A stretch of 64,000 nt of DNA from CAVVZJ01 sp963752755 (GCA_963752755.1 CAVVZJ010000001.1:372001-436000), one strand, 5' to 3'; shown: positions 40,830 through 51,103, counted from the stretch's first letter. Notes: generated by a model not told the origin, from the letters alone. Numbers and translations: made by a program.

Positions 40830-42515
40830 CTATTCGCCAGGACGGAGGATCGCCTCGTACTCGCGGGCGGGAAAAGCCCAGACGAGCGGCACACCGAGCT
40901 TCTGGGTGAGGAGAAAACGCCGGTCGGAGCCCAGCCGGGCGACGACGCGGCGGTCGGCTGGGCTCATCGAGCCGGGTCGGTTTTGCAGGACGAACCAGGC
41001 CGGTTCCGGTCCCCGCCCGACATAAATCGGGGCTTTGAGCCGGCCGGACTCGCGATGGTACCAGGCCACCGGGTTCGCAATGAAGAGGACCGATCGGCCC
41101 GGTGGCGTCTCGGCGTCGATCGCAGCCAGGGCGTCGTCGGTGAGGGCGTCCCAGTAGTAGGTGGGCTCCATGCCGAGCTTGGCGGCACCCGGCAAGCCGC
41201 CGATGAGGGGACTGTAATACGACAAGGGCACCGGCATCATCACCGCCACGCTGGTGATCCCTTCGAGGATCGCCGCGACCAGCACGGGCTTTGCCCAGCG
41301 TCCCATCCGTTCGACGGCCGCCGCGGCGCCCAGGCCGGTCATCAGGGCCAGACAACCGAAGGCTGGCAGGAACTGGCGGACGCCGTCGTGTCCGGGGGTG
41401 TGGGGCAAGGCACGCAGGGTCAGCAGGAAGGCCCAGTGGATCAGGACCAGGGTGCCGAACGGCTCGGATTTCCCGCGTTGGAGGGCGCGGACCGTGCCGG
41501 CCAGGGCCAGCAGGAGGAAGCCGACGGGCGTGACCAAGACGGTCCAGACCAGCGTGTTGTACCAGGGCAGCGACTCCTTGGGCGTCTCATAGACGTGGCC
41601 CAGGAACATCGTCTTGATTGGGATCGTCTCGTGTCGGGTGAGGTTCGAGGTGAAGAACCGTGTCAGGCCAGCGACCGGGTCGGGCCACCAGGGCGGCGTG
41701 AGGGCGTACACCGCCAGGAGCGACACGAAACCGCCGAGCAGCAGGGCGAACAGGCCCCGGGAATTGCGGTAAAGCACGGTCCAGGCGATCATCGGCACGG
41801 GAAGCAGCCAGCCGGTCAGCTTCGTCCCCATCGCGGCACCCAGCAGCAGGCCGAAGACGACGGCCCAGGGCCCGGCCCGTCGGCCCGGCTCGACGGCCCG
41901 CGCGAAGGCCAGCAGGGCGCCGACCCAGAGGCAGGCCAGCAAGGCGTCATAGGTGGCGTAATGGCCGAGCGCAAAGAGATGAGGCTGGAGCCCCCAGGCG
42001 GCGGCGGCGAGCAGACCGGGCCAAGGGCCGCGGCGTCGGGCGAGGAAGGCATAGAGGGCGCCGGCGGTCAGGCTGAAGGCCAGCATCGTTCCCAACCGGG
42101 CGCGGGCCAGTTCGGGCCAGCCGGGAGTGAGCACGTCGCCGATGAGGGCGACCAGGGCGTAGAAGGGCGGGTGCCCGTGCGGCTCCTCGCGGGCAAAGGG
42201 CCAGAACCAGAGCAGGGCGGCCGGCGCGAACAGTTCCTCCCGCGTGTCGATCTGCGCGGCCGTCGGCGGGACCATCCGCGACTCGGGCACCGGCCGGAGG
42301 CGAGCGGGATGCCATTCGGCGGCGACGCGGGCTGGGTTCTTTAGGGCGTCGAACCAGATCCGGACCCGCTGGAGCCGGGCGAGCGTGTACACCTCGTCCC
42401 AGGCTGGCGCCATCCTCGGGCCGGTCGCCAGCAGGCTGATCAGGCTCACCGCCACGACCACCAGGGCGCCGAGCAGCACACCGCGGCGTCGGATCTGGGA
42501 CTGGGGCTCGGACAC
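40830..42515 (-). CDS. GT-C type membrane glycosyltransferase, duplicate 1
   Basis: 561 residues. The first loop has the acidic motif APAWDEVYTLARLQRVRIWF, and a second conserved stretch PFAREEPHGHPPFYALVALI follows. About eleven membrane segments, then a soluble end containing PVPLSYYSPLIGGLPGAAKL and PTYYWDALTDDALAAIDAE. It is a close paralogue of the next gene: a central block of several hundred bases is almost identical in DNA at a constant offset of 1,807 bases (for example 41780-42090 against 43587-43897), while the first 80 and last 100 residues differ strongly. This suggests tandem duplication with recent gene conversion. Confidence 0.82.
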   Translation of the reverse strand: MSEPQSQIRRRGVLLGALVVVAVSLISLLATGPRMAPAWDEVYTLARLQRVRIWFDALKNPARVAAEWHPARLRPVPESRMVPPTAAQIDTREELFAPAALLWFWPFAREEPHGHPPFYALVALIGDVLTPGWPELARARLGTMLAFSLTAGALYAFLARRRGPWPGLLAAAAWGLQPHLFALGHYATYDALLACLWVGALLAFARAVEPGRRAGPWAVVFGLLLGAAMGTKLTGWLLPVPMIAWTVLYRNSRGLFALLLGGFVSLLAVYALTPPWWPDPVAGLTRFFTSNLTRHETIPIKTMFLGHVYETPKESLPWYNTLVWTVLVTPVGFLLLALAGTVRALQRGKSEPFGTLVLIHWAFLLTLRALPHTPGHDGVRQFLPAFGCLALMTGLGAAAAVERMGRWAKPVLVAAILEGITSVAVMMPVPLSYYSPLIGGLPGAAKLGMEPTYYWDALTDDALAAIDAETPPGRSVLFIANPVAWYHRESGRLKAPIYVGRGPEPAWFVLQNRPGSMSPADRRVVARLGSDRRFLLTQKLGVPLVWAFPAREYEAILRPGE

Positions 42516-42624
42516 GGTTGCGGTCGGCCTCGTCGGAAGCGTGAGGAGGACAGTGCCGGAGATCCGGCGTCACGACCCCTTCAGTGTCCTCCCGATCGCA
42601 GGTCGCTTCAAGTCCGACCGTTTC

Positions 42625-44307
42625 CTACGGCGACGTCCCCCGCTGACGCTGGAACTGCTCCCAGATCCGCACATAGTCGTAAGGATAGATCCACAGGAGC
42701 GGTACCCCGAGCTTTCGAAAGACGTAAGCCGGCTTCGCCGCCGCGACCATCTGCCCTTCCATCGGCAGGAAGTTGCCGGGCCGGTTCTGGATGACGTACC
42801 AGGCATACGTTCCTGGCTCCCACTCGATGAAGCCCGGCCGGAGCTGCTTCGTCCGACGAAGGTAGAGAAACGACGTCGGCGTCGTGGCAAAAGCCACCTT
42901 TCGACCCGGCGGCGTGTGCGTGTTGAGCCAGTTGAGGGGGTCGTCGGTGAGGGCGTCCCAGTAGTAGGTGGGCTCCATGCCGAGCTTGGCGGCACCCGGC
43001 AAGCCGCCGATGAGGGGACTGTAATACGACAAGGGCACCGGCATCATCACCGCCACGCTGAGCAGCGCTTCGGCCAGCGTCGCTGCCAGCACGGGCTTTG
43101 CCCAGCGTCCCATCCGTTCGACGGCCGAGGCGGCGCCCAGGCCGGTCATCAGGGCCAGACAACCGAAGGCCGGCAGGAACTGGCGGACGCCGTCGTGTCC
43201 GGGGGTGTGGGGCAAGGCACGCAGGGTCAGCAGGAAGACCCAGTGGATCAGGACCAGGGTGCCGAACGGCTCGGATTTGCAGCGTTGGAGGGCGCGGACC
43301 GTGCCGGCCAGGGCCAGCAGGAGGAAGCCGACGGGCGTGACGAAGACTGTCCAGAGCAGCGTGTTGTACCAGGGCAGCGAGCCGGTCGGCGTCTCATAGA
43401 CGTGGCCCAGGAACATCGTGGTGATCCGCATGTGACGCCCGCGGCTCAGGTTCGAGGCGAAGAAGGTCCGCACGCCCGCAATCGGGTCGGGCCACCAGGG
43501 GGGCGTGAGGGCGTACACCACGACCAGGGCCACCAGCCCGCCGAGCAGCAGAGCGAACAGGCCCCGGGAATTGCGATAAAGCACGGTCCAGGCGATCATC
43601 GGCACGGGAAGCAGCCAGCCGGTCAGCTTCGTCCCCATCGCGGCACCCAGCAGCAGGCCGAAGACGACGGCCCAGGGCCCGGCCCGTCGGCCCGGCTCGA
43701 CGGCCCGCGCGAAGGCCAGCAGGGCGCCGACCCAGAGGCAGGCCAGCAAGGCGTCATAGGTGGCGTAATGGCCGAGCGCAAAGAGATGAGGCTGGAGCCC
43801 CCAGGCGGCGGCGGCGAGCAGACCGGGCCAAGGGCCGCGGCGTCGGGCGAGGAAGGCATAGAGGGCGCCGGCGGTCAGGCTGAAGGCCAGCATCGTTCCT
43901 AACCGGGCGCGAGGCAAGGGCTCGCGCCAGGGGGTGAGGACGTCGCCGATGAGGGCGACCAGGGCGTAGAAGGGTGGGTGCCCGTGTGGCTCCTCGCGGG
44001 CAAAGGGCCAGAACCAGGCCAGGACGCGGGGCGTGAGCAGGTCGGCTCGGGTGTCCACCTCGTCGGACGTGGGCGGTCGGAGGCCGTCGGGGACGAGTTC
44101 TAGCACCGGAGGTCGCCAGCTCGCGGCGAAGGAAGGGGGATCAACCATCGCCCGGAGCCAGCTCCGGACCCGCTCGACCCGGCCGAGGGTGTAGCCCTCG
44201 TCCCAGACGATCGCCAGCCGCGGGCCAGTCGCCAGCAGGACGGTCAGCGTGACCAGGCTGACCCACAGCCCGCCGCCCCGGATTCGGCGTGCTCCACTCG
44301 CGGACAT
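42625..44307 (-). CDS. GT-C type membrane glycosyltransferase, duplicate 2
   Basis: 560 residues, paralogue of the neighbouring gene. The acidic first-loop motif is VWDEGYTLGRVERVRSWLRA. The central membrane part is the shared block; the C-terminal domain has its own sequence (WLNTHTPPGRKVAFATTPTS, then GFIEWEPGTYAWYVIQNRPG). Start and stop are each about 1.8 kb from those of duplicate 1 and there are 109 bases between the genes, so they could be one operon. Different N- and C-termini with an identical core suggest the pair use a similar lipid carrier but differ in acceptor or in the sugar. Confidence 0.82.
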   Translation of the reverse strand: MSASGARRIRGGGLWVSLVTLTVLLATGPRLAIVWDEGYTLGRVERVRSWLRAMVDPPSFAASWRPPVLELVPDGLRPPTSDEVDTRADLLTPRVLAWFWPFAREEPHGHPPFYALVALIGDVLTPWREPLPRARLGTMLAFSLTAGALYAFLARRRGPWPGLLAAAAWGLQPHLFALGHYATYDALLACLWVGALLAFARAVEPGRRAGPWAVVFGLLLGAAMGTKLTGWLLPVPMIAWTVLYRNSRGLFALLLGGLVALVVVYALTPPWWPDPIAGVRTFFASNLSRGRHMRITTMFLGHVYETPTGSLPWYNTLLWTVFVTPVGFLLLALAGTVRALQRCKSEPFGTLVLIHWVFLLTLRALPHTPGHDGVRQFLPAFGCLALMTGLGAASAVERMGRWAKPVLAATLAEALLSVAVMMPVPLSYYSPLIGGLPGAAKLGMEPTYYWDALTDDPLNWLNTHTPPGRKVAFATTPTSFLYLRRTKQLRPGFIEWEPGTYAWYVIQNRPGNFLPMEGQMVAAAKPAYVFRKLGVPLLWIYPYDYVRIWEQFQRQRGTSP

Positions 44308-44418
44308 GCGGCGACAACCCTCGACGGCGTTTCCCGCCCGAATCGCACCGGGCGATGGCTCCGCTGTCGGGCGTGTGAAGCACGCCCAACCCGAGAGGAC
44401 AGCAGCGGGGCTCGACGG

Positions 44419-44976
44419 TCAGATGGCCGCCATCTCCACCCCGGCGTGAGCCCCCGACGTGGCGGACGCAGCGTCGACCGAGCGGATCAGGGAGACCTCC
44501 GTGCAACTCGGGAAGAGTGGGCAGCGGACACACTCGTTCCAGATCTTGTGAGGCAGGTCGGCCTTCTCGATCCGGTGGTAGCCGCACTTCTCGAAGAACT
44601 CGGGGACATACGTCAAGGTGAAGACCGTCTCGATCTCCAGCTCGCGGGCCGAGTCCCAGCAGGCGTCCACCAGCTTCCGACCGATCCCCCGGCCGTGCGT
44701 CGATTCCGAGACGGCCAGGCACTTCAGCTCGGCCAGGTCGGCCCAGAACACGTGCAAGGCCGCACAGCCAACGACCCGGCTGCCATCGTCCTCGGCGACG
44801 AGGAACTCGCGGATCGACTCGTAGAGCTCGCCGAGCGACCGTCGGATCATCAGCTTCCGATCGGCGAATGTCTTGATCAGGTCATGAATGTCGGGTACAT
44901 CGCCGACGCGGGCAGGGCGAATCTTCAACCGAGGAACCCCCCAACTCCGGATGGAATCGTCGGAAATCCGGGTCAA
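44419..44976 (-). CDS. GNAT-family N-acetyltransferase, ArgA-like
   Basis: 185 residues from TTG 44976; TTG 44928 (LKIRPARVGDVPDIHDLI) gives the more usual family start. The acetyl-CoA loop is HGRGIGRKLVDACWDSA, preceded by the strand ADLAELKCLAVSEST. The ending YVPEFFEKCGYHRIEKADLP and HKIWNECVRCPLFPSCTEVS is characteristic of stand-alone amino-acid N-acetyltransferases that supply the first step of arginine synthesis; its cysteines could bind metal. Other arginine genes are not nearby. The 203 bases up to the next gene (44977-45179) hold nothing I can support. Confidence 0.85.
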   Translation of the reverse strand: MTRISDDSIRSWGVPRLKIRPARVGDVPDIHDLIKTFADRKLMIRRSLGELYESIREFLVAEDDGSRVVGCAALHVFWADLAELKCLAVSESTHGRGIGRKLVDACWDSARELEIETVFTLTYVPEFFEKCGYHRIEKADLPHKIWNECVRCPLFPSCTEVSLIRSVDAASATSGAHAGVEMAAI

Positions 44977-45179
44977 CGAGCGTGGCCTGTAACGGGACGG
45001 TGGGGGACGATTCTCCGGCCTCTCGGCGCGTTGGCCCCCGACTCCGTCCGGTCGTCCTCGGGCGGTTTCGGCATTCTAGAGCCGAGGTCAAGGGAATCAA
45101 GGGGTCGAATCGGGGAATGGACGGGTGACGGCGCCGGCCGTTGCGAGCCGTCAGCAACAAGTCGGCCGCCGTGCTTTCG

Positions 45180-47417
45180 CTAGCGTCTCGGAATCCCCGA
45201 GGCGGCGGTGATCCGCGTGACGGTCGAGGTCTTCACGGCGAGGCCGGGGTCGAGGTCCTGGTGGCTGACCGAGACCTCGCAGGAGCCAATGCCTTCCTTG
45301 ACCGCCTGGACGCGGACACTCAGCGTCACATCCGCCCCGGGCGGTAGACTGGCGATCGCCGGTAAGACGGCGACGCCGTCGGGTGGCTGCTGAGGGGCCG
45401 GGGCCTTGGCGTCGGGGCCAGAAACGCTGATGATCTTGAGAAGATCGGAAAACCGGGCCGTCACCGCCACGTTGCGGGCCTCGGCCGAGCCGTCGTTGAT
45501 CAGGCGGATCTGGAACTCGGTCTCCTCGCCGACGTCGAAGACGCCGCGCGGCTCATCCACGCTGACGCGGATGTGCGGGATGCCCGTGATTTCGGTCACT
45601 TTCGTGTCGGACGTGGGCGGCAGGCCCGAGGCGCTGGCTCCAGCCTGGATACTCAGTTTCCCGACGCTGCCCATCTTGACCCGTACCTTGAACGCCTGCG
45701 TCTCGCCGGGTGGGAAGTCGTCCACGCGCCAGTAAAGCGTGCGGTTGTCCGACTGCCAGAGCGCGCCGTGAGGCTCGGCGGCCTCTGGCGTGCCGCCGAG
45801 CGGGATCCGGATTCCGACGAGAACCTTCTTCGCCGCAGCGGTTCCTCCATTCGTCACATTCACCGTGTAGGTGCCGGTGGCGTCGGGGTAGCGCTCGGCG
45901 GGTCCATCCAGGGCGACCTGGAGTTGCGGGGCGGTGACCTCGACGTCGGCGTGGCTGGAGATCTCACCAGGTTCGTCGGGGCTGGCGACGCTCACCTCGC
46001 ACGCCTGCTTGCCCATCGCCTCGGCCTCGACGACCAGCGGTAAGGTTACGCTCTGACCGGGGGCGAGGGCGTCGAGATGCTCCGCGCTCTTCAGCGAATA
46101 AATCAGGTCGCGTCCGGCTGTATGATGCAACCCCGCGTCGAGGCGGGCCTGGATGACGACGTCGCGGGCCGGGTGGTCGCCGAAGTTGCTGACGGTGATG
46201 TCGAACCGGACCTTCTGACCCTTCAGCACGCTCGCCTTATCGACGCGAACCTCGGCCCGGAGCTGCGGCTGTCGGGCCTGTGTGCGGGCCTTCGCCCCGC
46301 CCTGGACGGTGACGATCGCCGCGTGGTCGTAGGCCCCTTTCCTCGTGTACTTGACCTTCACCTTGATCACCCGCTCGGCGCCCGGGGCCAGGGTGTTGAG
46401 CTGCCAGATGTAAATTTTCTGGACCTCATTCGCCTTGGGCGGGTCGCTGGTGAGGAATTCAATCCCCTCGGGCAAGGGGTAGAGGACGCGCACGTTCGTC
46501 GCCTCGGACGGCCCGGAATTCTTCACGAGGATCTGGACCGTGCTTTCCAGATTGAGGTTGGCGATCTGCGGGGCGTTGACCTGCACGGTCACGCCGACGG
46601 CGTTCGGGCCTTCCTTGAGCCGGTCGGGGCTCGGGATGAGCGGGTCGCCGACCGGGGCATCCCGGGGCACCTCCGTGCCCTCGGTCCGCTCCCGAGCGGG
46701 CGGCAGGTTGGCACCTTCGGGGGTGGGTGCGGGGGCTGCGCCGGGAGTCTGGACAGGATGAACCTGGTCATCACGGGGAAAGAGAGGGCTCTCGCCGGCA
46801 CTGGCGGGCGGGGTCTCGACGGACCGCGGATCGGTGGTCGTTGCTGGTGTCGCCTCCGCGCCGCCCGGCACGACGGCCGGGTTGCGTTCCGGCTCGCTGA
46901 CCGGTCGGTGGGGGTCGGGCCTGGAACCCGGCCCCGGCGGGGCCGGCGGCTGGGCGGGGGGTTGGGCGGGCTCGAACCCGTCGTTGGCCGGTAAGGGTGG
47001 GGCTTCGCCCAGCGGCGAAGGCGGTGGTTCCTGACCTTCGACGGCCGGATCGGGCATCGACCCGTCCGCCGGTGCGGCGGGATAGGGCTTTCCGACAGTC
47101 GCAGCCGGGAACTGGCTGTTCGGAAGCATGCCAGCGTGCTGGCCCCAAGAGCCCAAGGCGTCGCCGGACGGCTCCTGAGGCAGGACGCCGGCCGGGTCGG
47201 TGGTCGTGGTCGCCGGTGCTGGGGGGTTCGTCGCCGGGGGGGCGTCGAAACCAGCGAAGACCTCGGAACCCGTGGCCGCCGGGGCGTCGGTCGGTCCCGC
47301 GGGTGGCGGCGGTTGGGGGTCGGTCTCGGTCCCCGACCCGGCCGACGCCAGCCGGACGCCGAGCGCGGTCACCAGCGCGAGCATGATGGGGGCGAGGGTG
47401 GTCAGTCGCCGGATCAT
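45180..47417 (-). CDS. Secreted DUF11/CARDB-type repeat surface protein
   Basis: 745 residues from ATG 47417 with GGGGAG eight bases upstream. A signal peptide (LAPIMLALVTALGVRLASA) is followed by about 250 residues of Pro/Ala/Thr-rich disordered sequence, then three or four beta-sandwich repeats of DUF11/CARDB type: VQVNAPQIANLNLESTVQIL with VLYPLPEGIEFL, RVDKASVLKGQKVRFDITVS, LQVALDGPAERYPDATGTYT, and IRVSVDEPRGVFDVGEETEF. Such proteins are extracellular structural or adhesive components. There is no recognisable sorting signal at the C-terminus (TRITAASGIPRR). The upstream 281 bases (47418-47698) contain no clear gene. Confidence 0.85.
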   Translation of the reverse strand: MIRRLTTLAPIMLALVTALGVRLASAGSGTETDPQPPPPAGPTDAPAATGSEVFAGFDAPPATNPPAPATTTTDPAGVLPQEPSGDALGSWGQHAGMLPNSQFPAATVGKPYPAAPADGSMPDPAVEGQEPPPSPLGEAPPLPANDGFEPAQPPAQPPAPPGPGSRPDPHRPVSEPERNPAVVPGGAEATPATTTDPRSVETPPASAGESPLFPRDDQVHPVQTPGAAPAPTPEGANLPPARERTEGTEVPRDAPVGDPLIPSPDRLKEGPNAVGVTVQVNAPQIANLNLESTVQILVKNSGPSEATNVRVLYPLPEGIEFLTSDPPKANEVQKIYIWQLNTLAPGAERVIKVKVKYTRKGAYDHAAIVTVQGGAKARTQARQPQLRAEVRVDKASVLKGQKVRFDITVSNFGDHPARDVVIQARLDAGLHHTAGRDLIYSLKSAEHLDALAPGQSVTLPLVVEAEAMGKQACEVSVASPDEPGEISSHADVEVTAPQLQVALDGPAERYPDATGTYTVNVTNGGTAAAKKVLVGIRIPLGGTPEAAEPHGALWQSDNRTLYWRVDDFPPGETQAFKVRVKMGSVGKLSIQAGASASGLPPTSDTKVTEITGIPHIRVSVDEPRGVFDVGEETEFQIRLINDGSAEARNVAVTARFSDLLKIISVSGPDAKAPAPQQPPDGVAVLPAIASLPPGADVTLSVRVQAVKEGIGSCEVSVSHQDLDPGLAVKTSTVTRITAASGIPRR

Positions 47418-47698
47418 GGAAACGCTCCCCTCCCTGGGAACGGCTCCGATCGACGCGACGCCTGCGGACAAGCGACGGTTTCGAATTCGGATACGGTTCG
47501 GTCGGATCGTTTCAGATTCCCAAGGCGCTCGGACGGGTCTCCTTCTCCTGACCCGACCCCGCTTTGATCGCGCGCAAGCCGGCAACAAGGACAGCCACGC
47601 GGAGAACCGGGGCGACGCTGATCTAGCAGATCAACAGGGATCGGGAAAGGGCAGTTTCCCACGAACGGAGTCGGGGATCGGCCGCGGGCGCGACGACA

Positions 47699-48619
47699 TC
47701 ACCCGAACTGGCTGGCCAGCCGCTCCGCCAGGGCCTCGGACGTCTCGTCGGCCCGGAACGGCCAGGGTCGGACCTCGGCCAGGCCGCGGAACCAGGTGGC
47801 CTGGCGCTTGGCGAACTGGCGGGTCCGGGCCTGGGTCTGCGCGATCGCCTCGGTCTCGGTCAAGCGGCCTTCCAGGAGGTCGATCACCTCGCGATAGCCG
47901 ACCCCCTGGGCCGGTACGGGATGAATCGGGCGGGGTCCGGACACCAGATGGCGGACCTCCTCCACGAGCCCCTCGGCGAACATCTGCTCGACGCGCCGGT
48001 TGATCCGCTCGTGCAGCTCCGCCCGGGGACGCTCCAGGGCCACGACGTTCACCCCCTCGGCGGGCCGGTCGTGCTCGGCCTGGAGCGTGCTGATGGGGCG
48101 TCCCGTCAGCTCGAAGACCTCCAGCGCCCGGATGATCCGCCTGCGGTCGTTCGGGTGCAAGCGCCTGGCGGTCGCTGGGTCGAGCCGGGCGAGACGGTCG
48201 TGCAATGCCGCGTTGCCGAGAGCGTCGGCCTCGGCTTCGAGGTGTTGGCGGACTTCCGGGTCAGCCGCCGGCCCCTTGAATAGACCACGCAAGAGGGCTT
48301 TCAGATAAAGCGGTGTTCCCCCGACAAACAGGGCTCGACGCCCCCGCACCGCGATCTCGCGGACATGATCCAGGGCCCATGTCCGATACTCTGCCACGCT
48401 CGCCGATTCCCAGGGTTCGAGCACGTCGATGAGGTGGTGCGGCACGCCCCGGCGCTCGGCGATGGTCGGCTTGGCCGTGCCAATGTCCAGGCCGCGATAG
48501 AGCGTCATCGAATCCATCGCGATGACCTCGGCTCCCAGCCGATCGGCCAGCGCGATGGCCACGGCCGACTTGCCGGAAGCGGTCGGGCCGGTCAGGTAGA
48601 GGACTTGGTTACTGGTCAC
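47699..48619 (-). CDS. miaA: tRNA dimethylallyltransferase MiaA
   Basis: 306 residues from GTG 48619. The P-loop GPTASGKS (residues 11-18) opens the protein, followed by the DMAPP/tRNA motif AMDSMTLYRGLDIGTAKPT, the conserved HHLIDVLEP block, FVGGTPLYLKALLRGLF, and the tRNA-binding region GVGYREVIDLLEG and RTRQFAKRQATWFRGL. It adds the dimethylallyl group to A37 of tRNAs reading UNN codons. GTG is chosen because it gives the normal family N-terminus; the longer open frame upstream reads through a repeat-like region. No ribosome-binding site stands out. mutL, a common partner, is not adjacent. Confidence 0.93.
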   Translation of the reverse strand: MTSNQVLYLTGPTASGKSAVAIALADRLGAEVIAMDSMTLYRGLDIGTAKPTIAERRGVPHHLIDVLEPWESASVAEYRTWALDHVREIAVRGRRALFVGGTPLYLKALLRGLFKGPAADPEVRQHLEAEADALGNAALHDRLARLDPATARRLHPNDRRRIIRALEVFELTGRPISTLQAEHDRPAEGVNVVALERPRAELHERINRRVEQMFAEGLVEEVRHLVSGPRPIHPVPAQGVGYREVIDLLEGRLTETEAIAQTQARTRQFAKRQATWFRGLAEVRPWPFRADETSEALAERLASQFG

Positions 48620-49136
48620 GGGGCACGGGTCACGGGTCAATGAGGTGCAGGGGTCAGGGAGAATGGTCGAGGGTCGAGGGTCGGTCGTCAAGGTTGTCGG
48701 CTGCTCGCCCGAGAGTGGTGGGGAAGCCGAGGGCGAGTTCAACACCGAGACAAGAAGGATACCAAGATTGTGCAAAAAACGTGAATATCAGATTTGCTTG
48801 ATACCGTCTTTGTGTCTTTGGGCCTCTGTGGTGCATCCTCGCTCCCGATTTTTCGACGAGCGGTCGTCGGTCGCTGACGCGATTGGTTGGCGATCGATCA
48901 TTTGTCATTTTGTGCCGAAATCACGTCTCGGGCTCCGCTGCCCACTTGCCAAGCCGTTCCGGTTGTGCTCGACTGAAGTTAGGTCAGGGCATGCACGGTC
49001 CCAAGACCTTTGGTTTCCATTACGGATCGAGAAGCCCTCGGGCGTGGGGTCGCCGACGGCGTCGGATGCGCCGGGACGGTGAGGCCGGGGGGCTGGCCGT
49101 GGTGCCCGCCAGCGAAGCTTGCATGCGAGGCACGAA
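48620..49136. other. Intergenic region with two kinds of dispersed repeat
   Basis: The first 70 bases carry ggtcacgggtcacgggtca and ggtcgagggtcgagggtc phrases. At 48741-48834 lies the caccgagaca...ctctgtggtg element listed separately. No gene is supported; the flanking genes are divergent. Confidence 0.4.
48741..48834. repeat. Intergenic element with caccgagaca / ctctgtggtg ends
   Basis: The left end AACACCGAGACAAGAAGG and the right end, CTTTGTGTCTTTGGGCCTCT then GTGGTGC (48808-48834), are degenerate inverted copies of each other around an AT-rich centre. They resemble the caccacrgag-acacaaag elements seen in intergenic regions of many unrelated bacteria. I cannot name the family. Confidence 0.45.
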
Positions 49137-51103
49137 ATGTCCATTGCTCCCACCGCGGTCGAACCGCGGCCCGCGCAACAAGAGCACGGGTCCGCGCCGC
49201 CGCCTCCGTCCGTCAACGACCTGGCCCTCCGCGTCGGAACGGTCAATGGCTCGGGTAGCCAGTCGGCGAATCTGGTCCTGCTGCGGGCATCCACATGATG
49301 GGGATCCCGTGCAGCGGCAAGAACGTCTTCCCCTCGAACATCGAGGGTTTGCCGACCTGGTTCCACATCCGCGCCAGCCGACACGGCTACGTTGGCCACC
49401 GGCTTCACCCGCAGATCCTCGTCTGCATGAACGAGGATACGGCCGCCGAGGACCTCCGGGCCATGCTGCCGGGCACGATTTGCCTGTATCGCGACGATTT
49501 CAAGGAGGACATCGGGCCGGTCCGCGACGACGTTCGCTCGTTCGCCGTCCCCTTCGCCAAGCTGGTCGAGCAAGCCTACCCCCCCAACCCCAAGGACAAG
49601 GGCTACCGCGACAAGCTCCGCAAGGTCATCAACATGGTGTACGTGGGCGTGGTCGCCAGCGCCTGCGGGATCGAGATGGACGCCGTCCGCGAGGCGATCC
49701 GCCGCCAGTTCCCCGGCCGCAAGGCCAAGGCCGGCGAGATCAACATCCAGGCCGCCGACGCCGGCTTCGCCTGGGCCGAGGAACACCTGCCGAAGGATCT
49801 GCCCTTCCGCGTCGAGCGCATGAACGCCACCGAAGGCACCATCCTCATCGAGGGGAACCAGGCCGCCGCCATCGGCGCCGTCTTCGGCGGCGCGAATGTC
49901 GTGACCTGGTATCCGATCACTCCCTCCAGCAGCCTGGCCGAAGCCACCGAGGAGTTCCTCAAGCAGACCCGCATCGGCCCGGACGGCAAGCACAACTACG
50001 CGGTCATCCAGGCCGAGGACGAGCTGGCCGCCGTCGGCATGGCGATCGGCGCCGCCTGGGCCGGGGCACGGGCCATGACCGCCACGAGCGGACCAGGCAT
50101 CTCCCTGATGACCGAGTTCGTCGGCCTGGCCTACTTCGCCGAGATCCCCGTCACCATCATCGACGTCCAGCGCATGGGCCCTTCGACCGGCTTGCCGACC
50201 CGGACCAGCCAGGGCGACATCCTCAAGCTCCACCTGCTTGGGCATGGTGACTGCCGCCACGTCGTCCTGATCCCCGGCTCGCCCGCCGAGTGCTACGAGC
50301 TGACGATGGAAGCCCTCGACCTCGCCCAGGAGCTTCAGACCCCCATCTTCGTCGCCACCGACCTCGACCTGGGCATGAACCTCTGGATGAGCGAGCCGTT
50401 CCAGTATCCCGACAAGCCGTTGCGTCGCGGCAAGATGCTCGACGCCGAGGCCCTCGAACGCCTGGGCGAGTTCTCGCGCTATCGCGACGTGGACGGCGAC
50501 GGTGTCTGCTACCGGACCGTGCCTGGCACCCAGCACCCCCTGGCGTCGTACTTCACCCGCGGCACCGGACACGACGAGAAGTCGGGCTATAGCGAGAAGC
50601 CCGAGGTCTGGAAGCGGAACATGGACCGGCTCGCCCGTAAGTTCGAGACGGCCCGCGGCCGGGTCCCCAGGCCGGTGATCGACGAGTCCGGCCAGAAGGT
50701 CGGCGTGATCGCCTACGGCGGCACCCACTGGGCGATGGTCGAGGCCCGCGACCAGCTCCGCGACGAGGATGTCCCCACCGACTACTGCCGACTCCGGGCC
50801 TTGCCGATCTCCGACGAGGTCGTGTCCTTCATCGAGCGGCACGAACGCGTCTATGTGGTCGAACAGAACCGCGACGGCCAGATCGCCTTCCTGCTCCGCG
50901 GCACGCTCCGGCCCGAGCTGGCGGCTCGCCTGATCCCCGTCAACCACTACAACGGCACCCCCATCGCCGCCGGCAACATCTCCCGCCCGATCCTCGAACG
51001 CGAACGCCCCCACGGCACCAACGGCCACGGCGCCGGACGCCAGACCGCGATCGAGCCTGACGAGGCCGAGTCGTCGGGGCCTTCCGAGGCCTCGACGGAG
51101 TAA
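49137..51103 (+). CDS. korA: 2-oxoacid:acceptor oxidoreductase, fused gamma-alpha subunit (one-base deletion)
   Basis: About 655 residues from ATG 49137 (GAGG seven bases upstream). The first 55 residues are interrupted by a missing base near 49290; restored, the gamma domain reads SGSQSANLVLLRAIHMMGIP then CSGKNVFPSNIEGLPTWFHI. The alpha domain begins near residue 215 with MNATEGTILIEGNQAAAIGA and contains VVTWYPITPSSSLAEATEEF, the pyrimidine-binding region ATSGPGISLMTEFVGLAYFA, and DVQRMGPSTGLPTRTSQGDI. With KorB it should oxidatively decarboxylate a 2-oxoacid such as 2-oxoglutarate to the acyl-CoA, reducing ferredoxin. No ferredoxin subunit is encoded nearby. It ends in a disordered Gly/Ser tail. 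Confidence 0.88.

Noticed and set aside
40740..44300. Plus-strand open frames of 550-740 codons across the GT-C cluster.
   Set aside because: They are rich in Gln, Gly, Arg and Glu, typical of the antisense of hydrophobic proteins, and duplicate only because the minus-strand genes are duplicated.
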